A DNA stretch of 64,000 bases from Symbiodinium natans (taxonomy: Eukaryota > Sar > Dinophyceae > Suessiales > Symbiodiniaceae), in the NCBI GenBank assembly GCA_905221605.1, contig CAJNDS010002634.1:1697077-1761076 (forward strand), given 5' to 3'. The notes beneath the pieces are model-generated. The model saw only the letters and a list, made by a program, of their open reading frames with translations, ran no database searches and was not told the origin of the DNA. Shown one piece after another: positions 32,401-41,921 of this stretch (positions are counted from its first letter, which is position 1; each line of letters begins with the position of its first letter). The translations under genes and the position numbers were made by a program.

Positions 32401-35400
32401 TTGAATGTTTCCGGGATAGGGCCGAACATCGACGATGCACTCCAGGTTTTGTCCACATGGACCGAGAGCTATGGCATGAGTCCCCGTTGCTACGCAGACA
32501 CGGAAGAACATGATTTCTGGGCCACATGTCGTGACATTTCACAGGAGCTTTACCTGAACTCTTACACACGCAATTGCTTTGTAGGATCGGAAGGTTTAGG
32601 CTCCGACATGGAAGATCAGGAACTCATCCCCGATGAAGAGATGGCTGAACTACTTAGGGAGCAAGACAATGGGGCTTCAGTGTTCACCCCTGAAGAGAGA
32701 GAGCAACTCATCCTCGAGCAACTGTCCTTCCCAGGTACTCCGGCATCGGAGGAAGAACGCAGAGCAGCTTGGCGTTCGCTCCCACAGCGCACGAGGGTTG
32801 CTATCAGGCGACTCCATAGGGCATTCGGTCATCTCCCAGCTAAAGTCCTGGAGCAGGTCCTTAGGCAGAGCAAGGCATCCAAGGAGTTCATCCTAGCTGC
32901 CCGCCTTCACAGATGTAAGGCTTGCCTAGACACTGCACCAGTTCCACGACACCATCCAGTCTCAGGGGAATCGGTGTTTCCGAAAGAGTTCAATCACACA
33001 CTTGGCATAGATTGCATGGAAGTAAAGGATGTCGAAGGTGCCCGCTACACTGCAGTCAATATGGTCGACATGGGAACCAGCTTCCAGCAAGTAGCCCTGA
33101 TAAAGTCAGGAGGTGGCAATCCCAGCGCGCGACAATGTTTGCAGGTCTTCATGGAGCGATGGGTATCGTGGGCAGGACATCCACAACATGTAGTGGTTGA
33201 TAGGGGAACGCATTTCAAGGGAGAGTTTGCAAGTTACATGGGACAACATGGGATTCATCTCCGAAATGCACCCTTAGAATCTCCGCAGACCATAGGAAAG
33301 GTCGAAAGACATGGTGGTTTGCTCAAGGCACTGGTAAGGAAAACAGTGCAGGAGATTCAGCCCTCGACTTGGGAGGACATGGTCATGGTGGTCAGCGAGT
33401 GTGTGACTACAAAGAATGACCTGTCCAGGCATCAAGGTTTCAGCCCATCACAGCATGTGCTAGGCAAGCGGCCTAGGACACCAGGTTCAGTCATGGACGA
33501 AGATGAGAGCATGGGAACTTTGTTGGCCCGTTTCGATGAGACCACTCCTTTCTACTCCCGACATAGAGCCCGGGAAGAAGCCCGCAAAGCCTTCGTGCAC
33601 TTGGACTCGTCCAGGAAGGTTGCTCGTGCATTGCAAAGGAATGCAGCTCCCATGGACATGGAGTACCAGGTGGGCGATTTGGTCATTTATCGAAGGGACA
33701 ATTTGCCCGGTTCAACATCCACTGTGTGGTCAACTGCAAGCCGCGTGATAGGGCGCGAGGCAGAGAATGCGTACTGGTTGCTGCATGAGGGTGTACCTGT
33801 GTTAGTCAATGCCAGAAAGATGAGGCCTGCGGATGAGGTCGAAGTAGCTGCACGCCGAGTTCTGACCGGAGAACCCGTCCTACCAGGTTCCATTGTCCAC
33901 GGTCCAGAGCAACGTTATCTCGACGAAAGAGATAAGGATCCAGTAACAGCGCCTTCTACCCCCAGACCGAACACTGGCATAGCGTCGGCTCCCTCTACTC
34001 CCATGAGAGTCGCAGCGGCCGAGAGTCCCGCCATCACAAGCAAAGAGATTTCGCCCAGCGATAAGACGGGCAGGGAAAGAACTCGTTCCCCGCTCAGACA
34101 GAGCTCCAGCGCTCTGATGGCTGAGGCACAGGACACCGATCCTGTAGAAACAAAGGCATGCGAGCTCCTGGAAGCAATGGCCTTCGAGACGAGCCACTGT
34201 CTCGAGCTGCTCAGGTTGTGCAAGGAACACAAACCGAAGAGGACGAAAAGAGCGATGTTCCAAGACGCAACAGATGATGAGCTTGCCGCCAGTTTCGGTG
34301 TTTATAGGCACGGTGGTTTTGTTGGGATTTCTAACCCTACTAAGCAACGCCCGTGTTTTGTGACCTACTTGAACCGCTTCCTGAGGCACCACTGTGAGAA
34401 GGCAGGCTACACCGAGTTCACTTGGAATGGGATCCAAGTAAGCGAATCGCGGGCAAGTTTGCACAAAGACAACTCCAATTTGAAGGGCTCGCTCAATTTC
34501 ACCATGAGTTTGGGAAATTATTCGAAAGGAGGTCACCTGTGGATAGAAAACCCTGAGGGGAACACAGTGATTGACGTTTGTGGCAACCTTGTTCCCGGGA
34601 CTCTACACACCACTCGAGGCAAAGTCCTTCGTTTTGATCCAAAGAAACTCCATATGGTGGAACCCCATGAAGGGCAAAGGTTCAGCATCATTGGGTTCAC
34701 TATGAATCACTTGGGAAAGTTGCGCGCAGATGAACATCAGCTGATGGAAGACTTGGAGTTCCCACAACCGCGTATTCCAACACCCCAAGTAGAGCAGCCC
34801 CGTCAGGAGGAGCCTGAGCGAGCAGACGACATGCACTCCTCAGACGACGAGGAAGTTGGAACGAGTTTCCTAGCCTCACTCTTGGACTACCACAACAGCC
34901 CGGCCGAGGTGCAGTTGGGATTGGACGAGGCTATGCTCGCAGAGTGGGCCAAGTACCAGGAATTTCACGCTGTGATACCTTGCTCAAAGAAGCAAGTGCA
35001 AGAGTTGCTTAGCCAAGGACACATCTGCGTGCCCACCAAGTGGGTCCTCACCGACAAACATGAACATTTGAAAGGCACCCCCGGCTATCGTCCCAAATAC
35101 AAAGCTAGGCTAGTCGCATGCGGGAATTTCGAGCACATCTCCACAGGGGAGGACATTCGTGCAGATTCCCCGACAGCCGAGCCTGAAGCACTGGCTTTCA
35201 TTTGTTCCTGGGCATCCTCACTCGGTTTGCGAATCAAGGCAGCCGATATCACGAACGCCTACTTTCAGGGTAAGCCGCTCGAGAGATTGCTGATCCTCAA
35301 GGCCCCAAGCAACCCCAAGGGCGTTCCGGACAAGGAGATCCAGGAATCCGGCTACATGATTGCCCGTGTCCCAGTGTATGGAACGACCGATGCAGGCCGA

Positions 35401-36576
35401 AACCTCTACCTTCGCATAGTCGAAGAGACAAAGAGCATCGGACTGAAGTCATCCCAGATCATGTCCGCGTTGTACTACGCGCACGACACAAGCGGCCGGC
35501 TGTGCGCTATGCTGTGCACACACGTGGACGACTTCTTCTGGGCAGCGTTCGGTGAGGGCGAGCTGAAGATCCAGCAGTTGCTGGACCACTTCAAAATCGG
35601 GAGGATCGAAGAGGGTAGCTTCAGGTTCTGTGGCAGGGAATACGCTCAGCACCCCGATGGCACCATCGAGATCAACTCAAGGGACAACACGCGTGCCATC
35701 GCTCCCCTCGAGATCCCCAAGGGTGCAAAGTTGACGACACCTGTCACACAAGGACAGAGGACGGCGCTTCGGTCCGTCATAGGTTCACTCGCGTGGGTGG
35801 CCCGGGCAACAAGGCCCGACCTCGCGTACCGCGTCAACGCGTTGCAGCAGCGAGTGACCGTCGCGACCATCGACACGATGAGAGAGGCCAACCGTGTGGT
35901 CGCGCTCGCCCTGGCCGACGCAGAACGCTGCATCGTGTATCGCGCCAAGATACTGCCGTGGAGCAGTGGTCCCCTCGCAGTAGTCACATTTTGTGACGCC
36001 TCTTTTGCTGCCGAAGCTGGGTACAAGTCCCAGAGGGGGAGGTTGCACTACCTCACTGACGCGGATACAGCACGCGACGTGAACGCACCCAAGCACAAGC
36101 TTCACCTGGTTGCATTCGGTAGCTCTACAATGAAGCGAGTCTGCCGCGCGACACTACAGTGTGAAGCGTACAGCCTACAGCACGCCACCGAGCACGGAGA
36201 CAGAATCCGTGCGACACTCCTAGAGTTGCAAGGCAAGCTGCCGTCACTGCATGACTGGAGCGAAGTAGCGCCGAGAAAGATGCTACACCTGCAGTACTCC
36301 GACTGCAGATCGCTCACAGACCATTTGCTGTCGTCGGTACCCAGACCAGTGGAAGACAAGCGTCTTGCTATCGAAATGACAGCGTTGCGCCAAGCACTGT
36401 GGGTAGACGAGACACCGACGAGCGAAGCCTTCGCACCATTCGGTGATATCCTGCGATGGATACCAACCCACCTTCAGTTGGCTGACTGCTTGACCAAAAG
36501 CATGAAGCCCAAGCTTCTGAACGACGCCTTGGAGAGCAACGAGGCCGTTGTGAAAGAAGAAGCTCCAGCTGAGTGA
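26407..36576 (+). CDS. Gag-pol polyprotein of the copia-type element, with extra domains
   Basis: Single 3389-codon ORF, more than twice the usual copia length, no frameshift between gag and pol. In order: gag-like region; CCHC zinc knuckle 459-474 (CLRCGAIGHWAGDAEC); HKGLTYERV module about 572-620; Cys-rich zinc region about 661-737; protease-like FAVLDEGCNSTVHG (Asp875, DEG instead of D-T/S-G); a RapZ-C-like segment about 1119-1320 (VVCKQNRHRSV); coiled coil about 1419-1469, then an Arg-Ser-rich stretch to about 1538; integrase with HHCC zinc motif (His2137, His2142, Cys2170, Cys2173) and catalytic Asp2202, Asp2265, Glu2300; a 2-oxoglutarate/Fe(II) dioxygenase-like domain about 2620-2780 (His2686-x-Asp2688, His2749, Arg2758); reverse transcriptase (Asp2947; HVDD 3039-3042); RNase H (Asp3197, Glu3253, Asp3299, Asp3360). 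All core catalytic residues are present. ATG 26407 is the first in frame after the LTR. Confidence 0.93.
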   Translation: MSVAGLKYDPVLSLDTPAETKSGSYIYSGSAASFHDWEFRTRARVSQHRERQRREVLKDLRSSHQLSRSASPRKWVGGGIRSPDRHTGDESSGMAASPSSAPGRRRGRQAGAESMSSGDGGEEEQQPQDYEVEDDGQASVETEPVPTLASVRDSDLDMSDAVQKTLEGLRGDAFLIARDIGLERLLKHDGIDLLIQKVKDQAFPLQGEEASELFRQGQLLTGPLSKQSGEPMLSYISRRKRWWVTLRELDPEVRLSEAMRANLLVELSGLSRQEQLMVRTAAQTETVDEYARVLIKHHSVVHMRERLLVEKDKPVARTWSKPRWENTSFQQKPRYGYMTQGFMEVDEYEYQEPESQAYVAEEHEVEEDEGEWVDDSTLAMALNAYTAMQTELGGEPGEEHAEALQLAYAAQTTLANVKGNKGKGFGKTGGKKGGKVPPSNLSIADRKAKLAELKARSRCLRCGAIGHWAGDAECRFKGSPGGPKGSSKGGPGAEKSASPGKPGMASSSQAYLAALSDASDDETPAIHLSNTSRDMEGYPAERSGGSSERPRVRRSEATAMRDSPPPGSDTLFTFGHHKGLTYERVLHTYPGYVLWGQTQKCPSKCLGDFLNWVHEYYVVEDTDPIEVRRRDIPLSTMMPPTPVADRAANAEGTASSSTGFRPKCRGGCKTFSKTGSNSYIDMRTCKSCGTVTKTRKEQVRADPTTCTHAQVDRSGSSKTTSRIKCKLCGMILDELPQEEKKARDAAAAQLRDTNTLDFDMMRSIVGRTGDRVPVEVVVPALEQFKEAVEGHFVTEPSITRGDLFAYLQEALDDHADDASPTSASWEMASSGRRPGTAMVAMLAGPHEGVTDTNPSLSKLPVVNIRTSPHVFAVLDEGCNSTVHGEDWGHESMSKYASFGYSTRFVKETSKTFKGLSGSTSTLGTRTFPFCLLPLDPVEGEEVSHRERLCGALDSHEIPGGAPLLLSLHAQSQLGMAKDLHLGTCSVRLPSNPDKTIELKLHRTSDSGLLCICLTDGLLQGKQPRLVRGFAIPPPPAGAARAIAAEGSDKCASSKVTKRKASSMQTHSLSEPQGENTNLTAAMAIAPSQRPAPKARPQQLNSETSPTEGGDNPKHAADIFTFGYNFEEVVDKIRNAWEPQHFADTFSEMRSSEATLELGGAFVGIFFDLTYLPNARSLDPELADRKRDTSLRDHVGSHPSIMKAIAADPGFLQHCRAIRSKVKKSMEQGYQAMNISVVCKQNRHRSVAGGILIEHMLLRVEGLHVSMQHCNSEQSWPLMGGSCRGHCSWCTHRTDDAKASYEQVLADFIKYLEGDVKESTTCILHCESEPERAPGTAPEEVTDLDADDEVEEVPIDPLEVAPGEGESASQAATRLGLRGKQHTSYVAKWDPSSLTGRLHQQAGSGVFTATSSHLPVQAQVQTLERKLALRDKEVESLRSKLRDAERDKQEAERRAERAEQLLQDALAQFGGRSRSRHRHHDRRARSSSSDSRRKVRRKRSSHHDDHRAQSSRRESSSYRDRDRDRWHPSSSYRDTARETSSYDQNQWDAWDDEWSRAGDWDHQAPPEPPKPPVRRWTPHLEARANRAADEEFWQRRFEENRPLDRRELKNYFHDPAADNSNAAWAQWRKSQAPAPPGEGKRIKLDPAILALDLTEIPVSDDASLSWNRRVLVDLLPDQVMHEFCGLLYGRPSPALWIGPYMPKSFSTQDQEHTDKSERHNFKVTAVTPHTREGYKPCGNVKGPTPIGWLFLNDNPKNKGGVWIPQGTVCPPGHSTEDVCGEFKAEQVCPTEPPPSGGAYLVLWLYPKAFAPDTVPKTLADRDELSAYMASLQGVNDFGEFKQVRFDVEDSDDEFELIPAHDGPRAVTRDTAHSLPKLSNRQRKRVLSGIQEMVAGDRVLQAIAFNAAVATDHMIAFTPTEPPIPHCKWVPESLDAQVISETIANLETGVPGLIVLRADAPTEELCLECECLADTAGVSIVLVSPYGCPTLESTVEVRGDLNVSGIGPNIDDALQVLSTWTESYGMSPRCYADTEEHDFWATCRDISQELYLNSYTRNCFVGSEGLGSDMEDQELIPDEEMAELLREQDNGASVFTPEEREQLILEQLSFPGTPASEEERRAAWRSLPQRTRVAIRRLHRAFGHLPAKVLEQVLRQSKASKEFILAARLHRCKACLDTAPVPRHHPVSGESVFPKEFNHTLGIDCMEVKDVEGARYTAVNMVDMGTSFQQVALIKSGGGNPSARQCLQVFMERWVSWAGHPQHVVVDRGTHFKGEFASYMGQHGIHLRNAPLESPQTIGKVERHGGLLKALVRKTVQEIQPSTWEDMVMVVSECVTTKNDLSRHQGFSPSQHVLGKRPRTPGSVMDEDESMGTLLARFDETTPFYSRHRAREEARKAFVHLDSSRKVARALQRNAAPMDMEYQVGDLVIYRRDNLPGSTSTVWSTASRVIGREAENAYWLLHEGVPVLVNARKMRPADEVEVAARRVLTGEPVLPGSIVHGPEQRYLDERDKDPVTAPSTPRPNTGIASAPSTPMRVAAAESPAITSKEISPSDKTGRERTRSPLRQSSSALMAEAQDTDPVETKACELLEAMAFETSHCLELLRLCKEHKPKRTKRAMFQDATDDELAASFGVYRHGGFVGISNPTKQRPCFVTYLNRFLRHHCEKAGYTEFTWNGIQVSESRASLHKDNSNLKGSLNFTMSLGNYSKGGHLWIENPEGNTVIDVCGNLVPGTLHTTRGKVLRFDPKKLHMVEPHEGQRFSIIGFTMNHLGKLRADEHQLMEDLEFPQPRIPTPQVEQPRQEEPERADDMHSSDDEEVGTSFLASLLDYHNSPAEVQLGLDEAMLAEWAKYQEFHAVIPCSKKQVQELLSQGHICVPTKWVLTDKHEHLKGTPGYRPKYKARLVACGNFEHISTGEDIRADSPTAEPEALAFICSWASSLGLRIKAADITNAYFQGKPLERLLILKAPSNPKGVPDKEIQESGYMIARVPVYGTTDAGRNLYLRIVEETKSIGLKSSQIMSALYYAHDTSGRLCAMLCTHVDDFFWAAFGEGELKIQQLLDHFKIGRIEEGSFRFCGREYAQHPDGTIEINSRDNTRAIAPLEIPKGAKLTTPVTQGQRTALRSVIGSLAWVARATRPDLAYRVNALQQRVTVATIDTMREANRVVALALADAERCIVYRAKILPWSSGPLAVVTFCDASFAAEAGYKSQRGRLHYLTDADTARDVNAPKHKLHLVAFGSSTMKRVCRATLQCEAYSLQHATEHGDRIRATLLELQGKLPSLHDWSEVAPRKMLHLQYSDCRSLTDHLLSSVPRPVEDKRLAIEMTALRQALWVDETPTSEAFAPFGDILRWIPTHLQLADCLTKSMKPKLLNDALESNEAVVKEEAPAE

Positions 36577-36626
36577 CGAATTTCACTTCACTTGAGGCGC
36601 ACTCATCCACTCGTTGATAAGACGGG

Positions 36627-36839
36627 TGTGAGATTTTCCTGTACACAAGCGCCGAGTTGGATTTCGTATAGTACAGAAGCTGTTAGACGAACACTTGTAT
36701 AGGCATGAACAAGCATGCAAGCGTCAAATAGCATTCATGAGACAAGTTCCTGCTTGACAGGCGCCTTGGGCTCAATCGGAAAAAGCAAGCTACGTAGTCT
36801 AGTCACTGTGACTCCGGCCCCAGTACCCCGCTTCTGAAA
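36627..36839 (+). repeat. Right LTR
   Basis: Same 213-bp sequence as the left LTR. It is preceded by aagacggg, a weak polypurine tract, 50 bp after the polyprotein stop. Confidence 0.95.
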
Positions 36840-36844
36840 AGGGT

Positions 36845-38435
36845 TTAGGGTTTCCCCCGCGCTGGAATCCTGAGACCGGACACCTCGGATCGAAAGCTGT
36901 TGCAGGGTGGGGGAACTCTTGTGGGGTCCATCTCATCAGCCTTAAAAGCATTTTGGGGGTACCCCACACCCTAAAGCCTAAACCTCTATTGTAAATTTTG
37001 CCTCACTCTGGGTGTTCCCTGGATGTTTTCGGTGTGAAGGGGCTAGCCAGAAAAGAGAGCCGATTTTTGGAACAAGCCCTGCTCTCGGAGTTCAGGGATT
37101 TAGGGTTTAGGGGTATTGGGGTTTAGGGTTTAGGGTTTAGAAGTTTAGGGTTTTGGGGATCATGTGAGGGAACTGTGGGGTTGACAAATGCCTGTCAGTG
37201 ACCGGTAGGAGGTCCTCCGTACTGAGTTTTCTGGTTTAGGGTTTAGGGTTTAGGGTTCGTGGTGCCGCCAAGGGACTTGAAGTGTGTTTTTGTTTTTGTT
37301 ACAGGTTTAGTTTGAGTCTCTGTTTCACGTTCATGCCATGGCGGTTGGTTGGGCCATTTGTGCCATTTGCTTGTTGCAAGGTAGCCGAAGTGATCAGCTG
37401 ATCCTTAGATCATTCGCGATGATCCTTCCCATGTGGGCATGCGGAACATAGCTAGGGCTCCCCAGCGCCATCTTACCCCATTGTTGGGATCTCACTCAGG
37501 AAAGATGGGCAGCACGCCAAGTGGATCGAGACGATCATTGTGGAGTGATGCTGACGGCTTTGAGATTTTCCAGCGCGCCTTGCATGGCTGATGTTGACTC
37601 TGGACTTCTTGGCTTCACTTAGTTGTGGCCTTCAGGTCTCGGCTCTAGAGCCAGATTTCTGAGGGTCCCCTAAACACTTCGGGATGATCGCCACGCTCCA
37701 AAGCCGTGAGCCCAATGGTTTAGATCCTCGGATTGAAGTTGCCTGCGGCAAAGCAGTCATGCGCCATGCGCCACGCGCGGAGAGGAGAAAAAAAATCTAC
37801 CGAGATTTTCAGGGCTCGGAAGTCGGGACTGCGATGGGTGGGAAGAGCAAGCTGTCAAGAGTGGGCGGCCTTCTGACTGCAACATATAGTCATGAACTCC
37901 TGGCCAGCATCTTCCCTGCCCCTGAAAAGATGAGAGAACCGATTCAATCCTCGTTGTGCGCAGGTCCTGGATTTGGAAGAGTCCACGGGCACGAGGACCA
38001 AGTTTCCCCAAAGCTCACATTTCAGGCCCAGTAAACCCTAAAACCAATCCAAACCTCATAGGCCCGAACATAAGCCCCTGACGTGAAGTCTCCTGTCTGT
38101 TGCCAACCCTAAACACCAAACCCTTAGCCGTGACTGAGACAGGATTGATGCCTCGCCTGGCTTGTCCATGACGCCTCTACACCCCTAGACCTCCTAAGTC
38201 CTATTTCGCCCTCAAGCACGATGGTTTAGGAGTCAAGGGGATCCGGCATTCAGGGTGATCTAAGTGCTTGCAGGGTGGGTAGGTCATGTAAGGCTGGTGC
38301 TTTGGAATTTGCCTTGAGCTTCCGATTTGTCTTGCACTGCAGCGGTTGTTCACATTGGGGTTTAGGGTCTAGGGTCTAGGGTTTAGGGTTTAGGGTTTAG
38401 GGACCAATTGAGGTTAAGGGTATGACTGCTTAGAG
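36845..38435. other. Stretch without a recognised gene
   Basis: Short TTTAGGG runs (37098-37140, 37230-37256, 38360-38402) and small open frames occur. A 116-codon frame at 37684-38034 has no recognisable domain. MAVGWAICAICLLQ at 37338-37380 could be a small exon. No firm call. Confidence 0.4.
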
Positions 38436-38578
38436 GCTCCTGAACCCAGACTCGCCCTCGCAACCTTCTCCGTCAACCCATGTAGCACCTTCCACATGAC
38501 TCCGAGTTGCGGGACCCCCATGCACTTCCACTTCAGATCACATGCCCCCGAGTCCTACACCCCAAAGCGACCCGACAT
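38436..38578 (+). CDS. Unassigned exon candidate
   Basis: After CTTAGAG the frame stays open through ATFSVNPCSTFHMTPSCGTP and MHFHFRSHAPESYTPKRPD before a CCCTAAA array. Composition is protein-like, with His, Cys and Met clusters. No family recognised. Confidence 0.4.
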
Positions 38579-39642
38579 GAAACCTAAACCCTAAACCCTA
38601 AACCCTAAACCCTAAACCCTAAACCCTAAACCCTCTACCCTCTAAACCGTGAAACGTTCGCCCGGCTTGATCCGCAGGAGGGCTTTTGGGCTCCTGCACT
38701 CCCAAGCCCCAGAACCTGAAACCCCCAGCTGCACCTGCGCCCTTGAAGCTCTTGAAGCGCTATAAACCCCAAATGTAGGGTTTATGGGTTTATAGGTAGG
38801 TTTAGGGTTTAGGCTTTAGGGTTTAGGGTTTAGGCTTTAGGGTTTAGGGTTTAGGGTTTGAAGCCTAAACTCCTAACTCCCATGGATTGAAATCGGTGCT
38901 CTGGAGAGGAGTATCACACCCGGATCGGTTGTGGTAAGCCGCGACTTCTCCTCCCTGTGGGCCCCTCAGGTGTTATACAATGTTTCATATCCATTCATAC
39001 ATATACATGTGTGTGTTACATGGTCTATCTCACATAACGTATATCACCCGTAAACTTGAAGAAGAACGCGCATGATGATTTAGCATCCGTTGTTGTTGTG
39101 ATGTTCAGCCACTAGGGAAGCAGTTCCTGAAAAATGGTTTCGATGGTTGGGTCGGAATCTTGCGTCGTCTGTCCTACACTCCTACACCGCAAAATCTGAT
39201 TGGGTTTAGGGTTTAGGGTTTAGGGTTTGGGGTTTAGGGTTTAGGGTTTAGGGTTTAGGCCGATAGGCGCTTCTCATGAGAACCTGGCCATGCAAATGCA
39301 GAAGAACCACAGAGCTAGCATCATCGGAGCCGGTAAGGCATCCCTCCCAAAACTTTCGCAACCCTTATGTGAAGGCGGAGATATATGTGGGGTTAGAAGA
39401 ACCATGAAAAGAGGGTTATAACCACAAGTACTGCCTGAATTTTTCCTGCCTATATCCCAGCTATGACTACGTACCCATGCTATGACTACCCATGAACCAC
39501 CAAGTATGTATCCCAGAACCCCAGCTGTAGTTAGCAAAGCCCTCGAACCTTGCAGGGAAGGAGCTGCACGAAACTCACGCATGACACCCTGTGAGCCTGA
39601 GCCCTCTACTCCTACTCCCCCCAGCCCCCGCCCTCCCCCCAG

Positions 39643-39740
39643 GCTAGAGCTGCACTTCCGTGGAGAGGCTGACAGCTGCCTCTACAGGGTGACGGGCTGC
39701 GCGGCATTAGGGGTTGAGTCGCGACATCGGTTGTGTTGTG
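39643..39740 (+). CDS. Unassigned exon ending at a family C element
   Basis: After CCCCAG the frame reads LELHFRGEADSCLYRVTGCA, continuing to CCA. The family C element (39753-39855) starts about 12 bp later, and another coding-looking stretch resumes after TTTGCAG at 39874, so the element appears to make up the intron. No family recognised. Confidence 0.4.
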
Positions 39741-39752
39741 CAGTATACTACC

Positions 39753-39855
39753 AATTGCTTAAGAACCCCGAAAAATTAAACAAATATTCTTCCTTATTAA
39801 GGGTAGTATAAGGATCATTGTTTTTTTGTTTATTCTGTTGGGGTTCTTAAGCAAG
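39753..39855. mobile_element. Family C element (copy 3)
   Basis: AATTGCTTAAGAACCCC at the left and GGGGTTCTTAAGCAA at the right; core aaatattcttccttattaa matches copy 2 at 22117. Confidence 0.8.
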
Positions 39856-40649
39856 TGTTAGAATATGGTTTGCAGGATTATATATCGAGCTGTTCAACGA
39901 AGCCGCATGGATGTCTTCGGGTTGCTGAGGCTTTCAGGGGCCTCGGGCGTGTTTGGGAAGGAGTAAGCCCTAGTGCCTTTGTTTAGTCACCTCGCTCACC
40001 TTTTTGGTCAGGTCGATTTCGTGGCTTTGTCATGGCAGATATGTCTTTGCTTATTTTGCAAAGAGCTTGGCATGACAAGAAAGAGGTTGGGAATACTAAC
40101 CGTCCTTAATTGGGATCATCGTACTCCCTATTGCACTACCCTAAACCCTAAACCTAAACACCAAACCCTATACCATATACCCTAAACCCGGAACCCTGAA
40201 CCCTAACCCCTAAACCCCAAACCCTAACCCTAAACCCCAGTTTTAGGGTTTAGGGTTTAGGGTTTCTAAGCCACGTAGCAACCTAGAAAGCCCTCAGCAC
40301 GATAGGCCTTGCGGGATGGCATCCGGGCCTTCATGGCCCCAGCCTGAGGGAGAGGGTTTAGGGTTTAGGGTTTAGGGTTTAGGGTTTAGGGTTTAGGGTT
40401 TAGGGTTTAGGGTTTAGGGTGTAGGGGAGTATGTGTTTCAGCATCTCAGAACCAGACGAGGTTGGGGTTTATCAGGTGCTTCGAGCTGGTAAGGTCACAA
40501 GGGGTCTAGGGCTAAGGGCTATTCTTGCCGGCAGCCCCCAAACCTCAAACCCGTTCAACACATTCAGATGCTTGAATGCGCCGAGGGGCTGCGACCCGAA
40601 GGCCTATGAAGCCCAACCCCTAAAGCCTCTCCTTTGAATGTTTGAAGAG

Positions 40650-40730
40650 AGCCCGTCGGCAGTGCGGTCAGCAATCCTTGCTGAGTGGACACATCCAGCT
40701 ATGCAGGAGGTCTCCAAGAACGCCTACATA
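40650..40730 (+). CDS. Unassigned exon candidate
   Basis: Frame SPSAVRSAILAEWTHPAMQE, then VSKNAYI. Clean helix-like composition, acceptor GAAGAG|A. No family recognised. Confidence 0.4.
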
Positions 40731-41232
40731 AACCCCAAACAACCCGAAACGGACAGGTGGTAAGAAGCAAAGACCCCATAAACCCTAAACACCTGAACCC
40801 TTAAAACCAGAACCCTGGACCTGAACCCCGACTCGGGCATTTGGTCATATGGGCTGTGGAGGTTTCAGCTGGAATGTGAAATGGGCATCTCAGGTAGGGG
40901 GACCCATGGGGACCCTAGATCTTCCAAAGTTTAGCGTTTTCGGGCTTAGGGTTCAGGGCCTTTAAGGTATTTTGGACTTTTGGTGATAGCTCTCTTGCTT
41001 CTTCTTTTAGGTTGGGAGCGGGCGGTGGGGGGAAGATGGGAATCTGAGTTCTTTGCTTTTGTTACGGTCTGGGCTGTGATACTTCGATGCGCTAGCTTTA
41101 GCGTCTGTTTAAGGCAGAACCCATGCTGTTTAAAGGGGGGTCATCCTGTGCTGAGGTTGTGTATACGAAGACCACAGGCACGATGCAGTGGTTGATCTAA
41201 ACCCTAAACCCTAAACCCTAAAACCTAAACCC

Positions 41233-41289
41233 TAAACCCTGGTATTTTGTGATGTCGGACTTCTTCAAAAACAGGACGGAACACAATTG
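41233..41289 (+). CDS. Unassigned exon candidate
   Basis: Frame YFVMSDFFKNRTEHNC after a CCCTAAA array. No family recognised. Confidence 0.3.
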
Positions 41290-41828
41290 CCAAGCTTCTT
41301 CTGGCTTCCTACCCCTTTTTCCCAAACCATAAATCCTCAACCCTAAATCCCAAACCCTGAACCCTGAACCCTAAACCCACCCTTAACCATGAACCCTGAA
41401 CATCTCAAGTCTGGATCGTTGGGGCTTTCAAGTTCCAACATGGGAAAGAGGCGATTGTGATTCTCGTAGAAATCCTGAAGTCCGTGACCTCGGCCCGTTA
41501 AGGCCTCTTTGCCCTGTTTAGGGTTTAGGATTTAGGGGTTTAAGTTTTAGGGTTAGTATCCTTTTTGTCTGGCCTCATTCGATTTTTCCCCCATGGCCTC
41601 TCCTCGAACCGGCGGCTGCCGACTGAAGTTTCTGGGAGCACAAGGGGGACCCATTCTGTGGGATTCTCCTGTCTCGGCCTCTCGCATGGAAACCGGACCC
41701 GATCTGCCTTCGCTGGCAGATCTCAGGCCACTGTCCAAGGCCTCTTTAGGGTTTAGGGTTTAGGGTTTAGGGTTTAGGGTTTGGGGTTTGGGGTTTGGGG
41801 TTTAGGGTTTAGGGTTTAGGGTTTAGGG

Positions 41829-41921
41829 TGGGCTATTGAGCCTTAAAATCCCCACAATGAACCCTATTTCTATCAAGGGCCTTTTGAGGGATTGTAGGGC
41901 ATAATAGCCCATCCTGGTAGG
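41829..41921. mobile_element. Short inverted-repeat element, family J
   Basis: TGGGCTATTGAGCCTTA at the left and GGGCATAATAGCCCA at the right; the inner segments AATCCCCACAATGA and TTGAGGGATTGTAGG also pair. It lies directly after a TTTAGGG array. Confidence 0.55.

Larger units (their letters stand above)
26033..36839 (+). mobile_element. Complete Ty1/copia-type LTR retrotransposon (10.8 kb)
   Basis: Two LTRs (26033-26245 and 36627-36839) flank a primer-binding site and one long gag-pol ORF. The LTRs are identical by eye over 213 bp and a 5-bp direct repeat (AGGGT) lies outside both, so insertion looks recent and the copy may be active. The target was a TTTAGGG array. Integrase precedes reverse transcriptase, which is the copia order. 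Confidence 0.95.
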
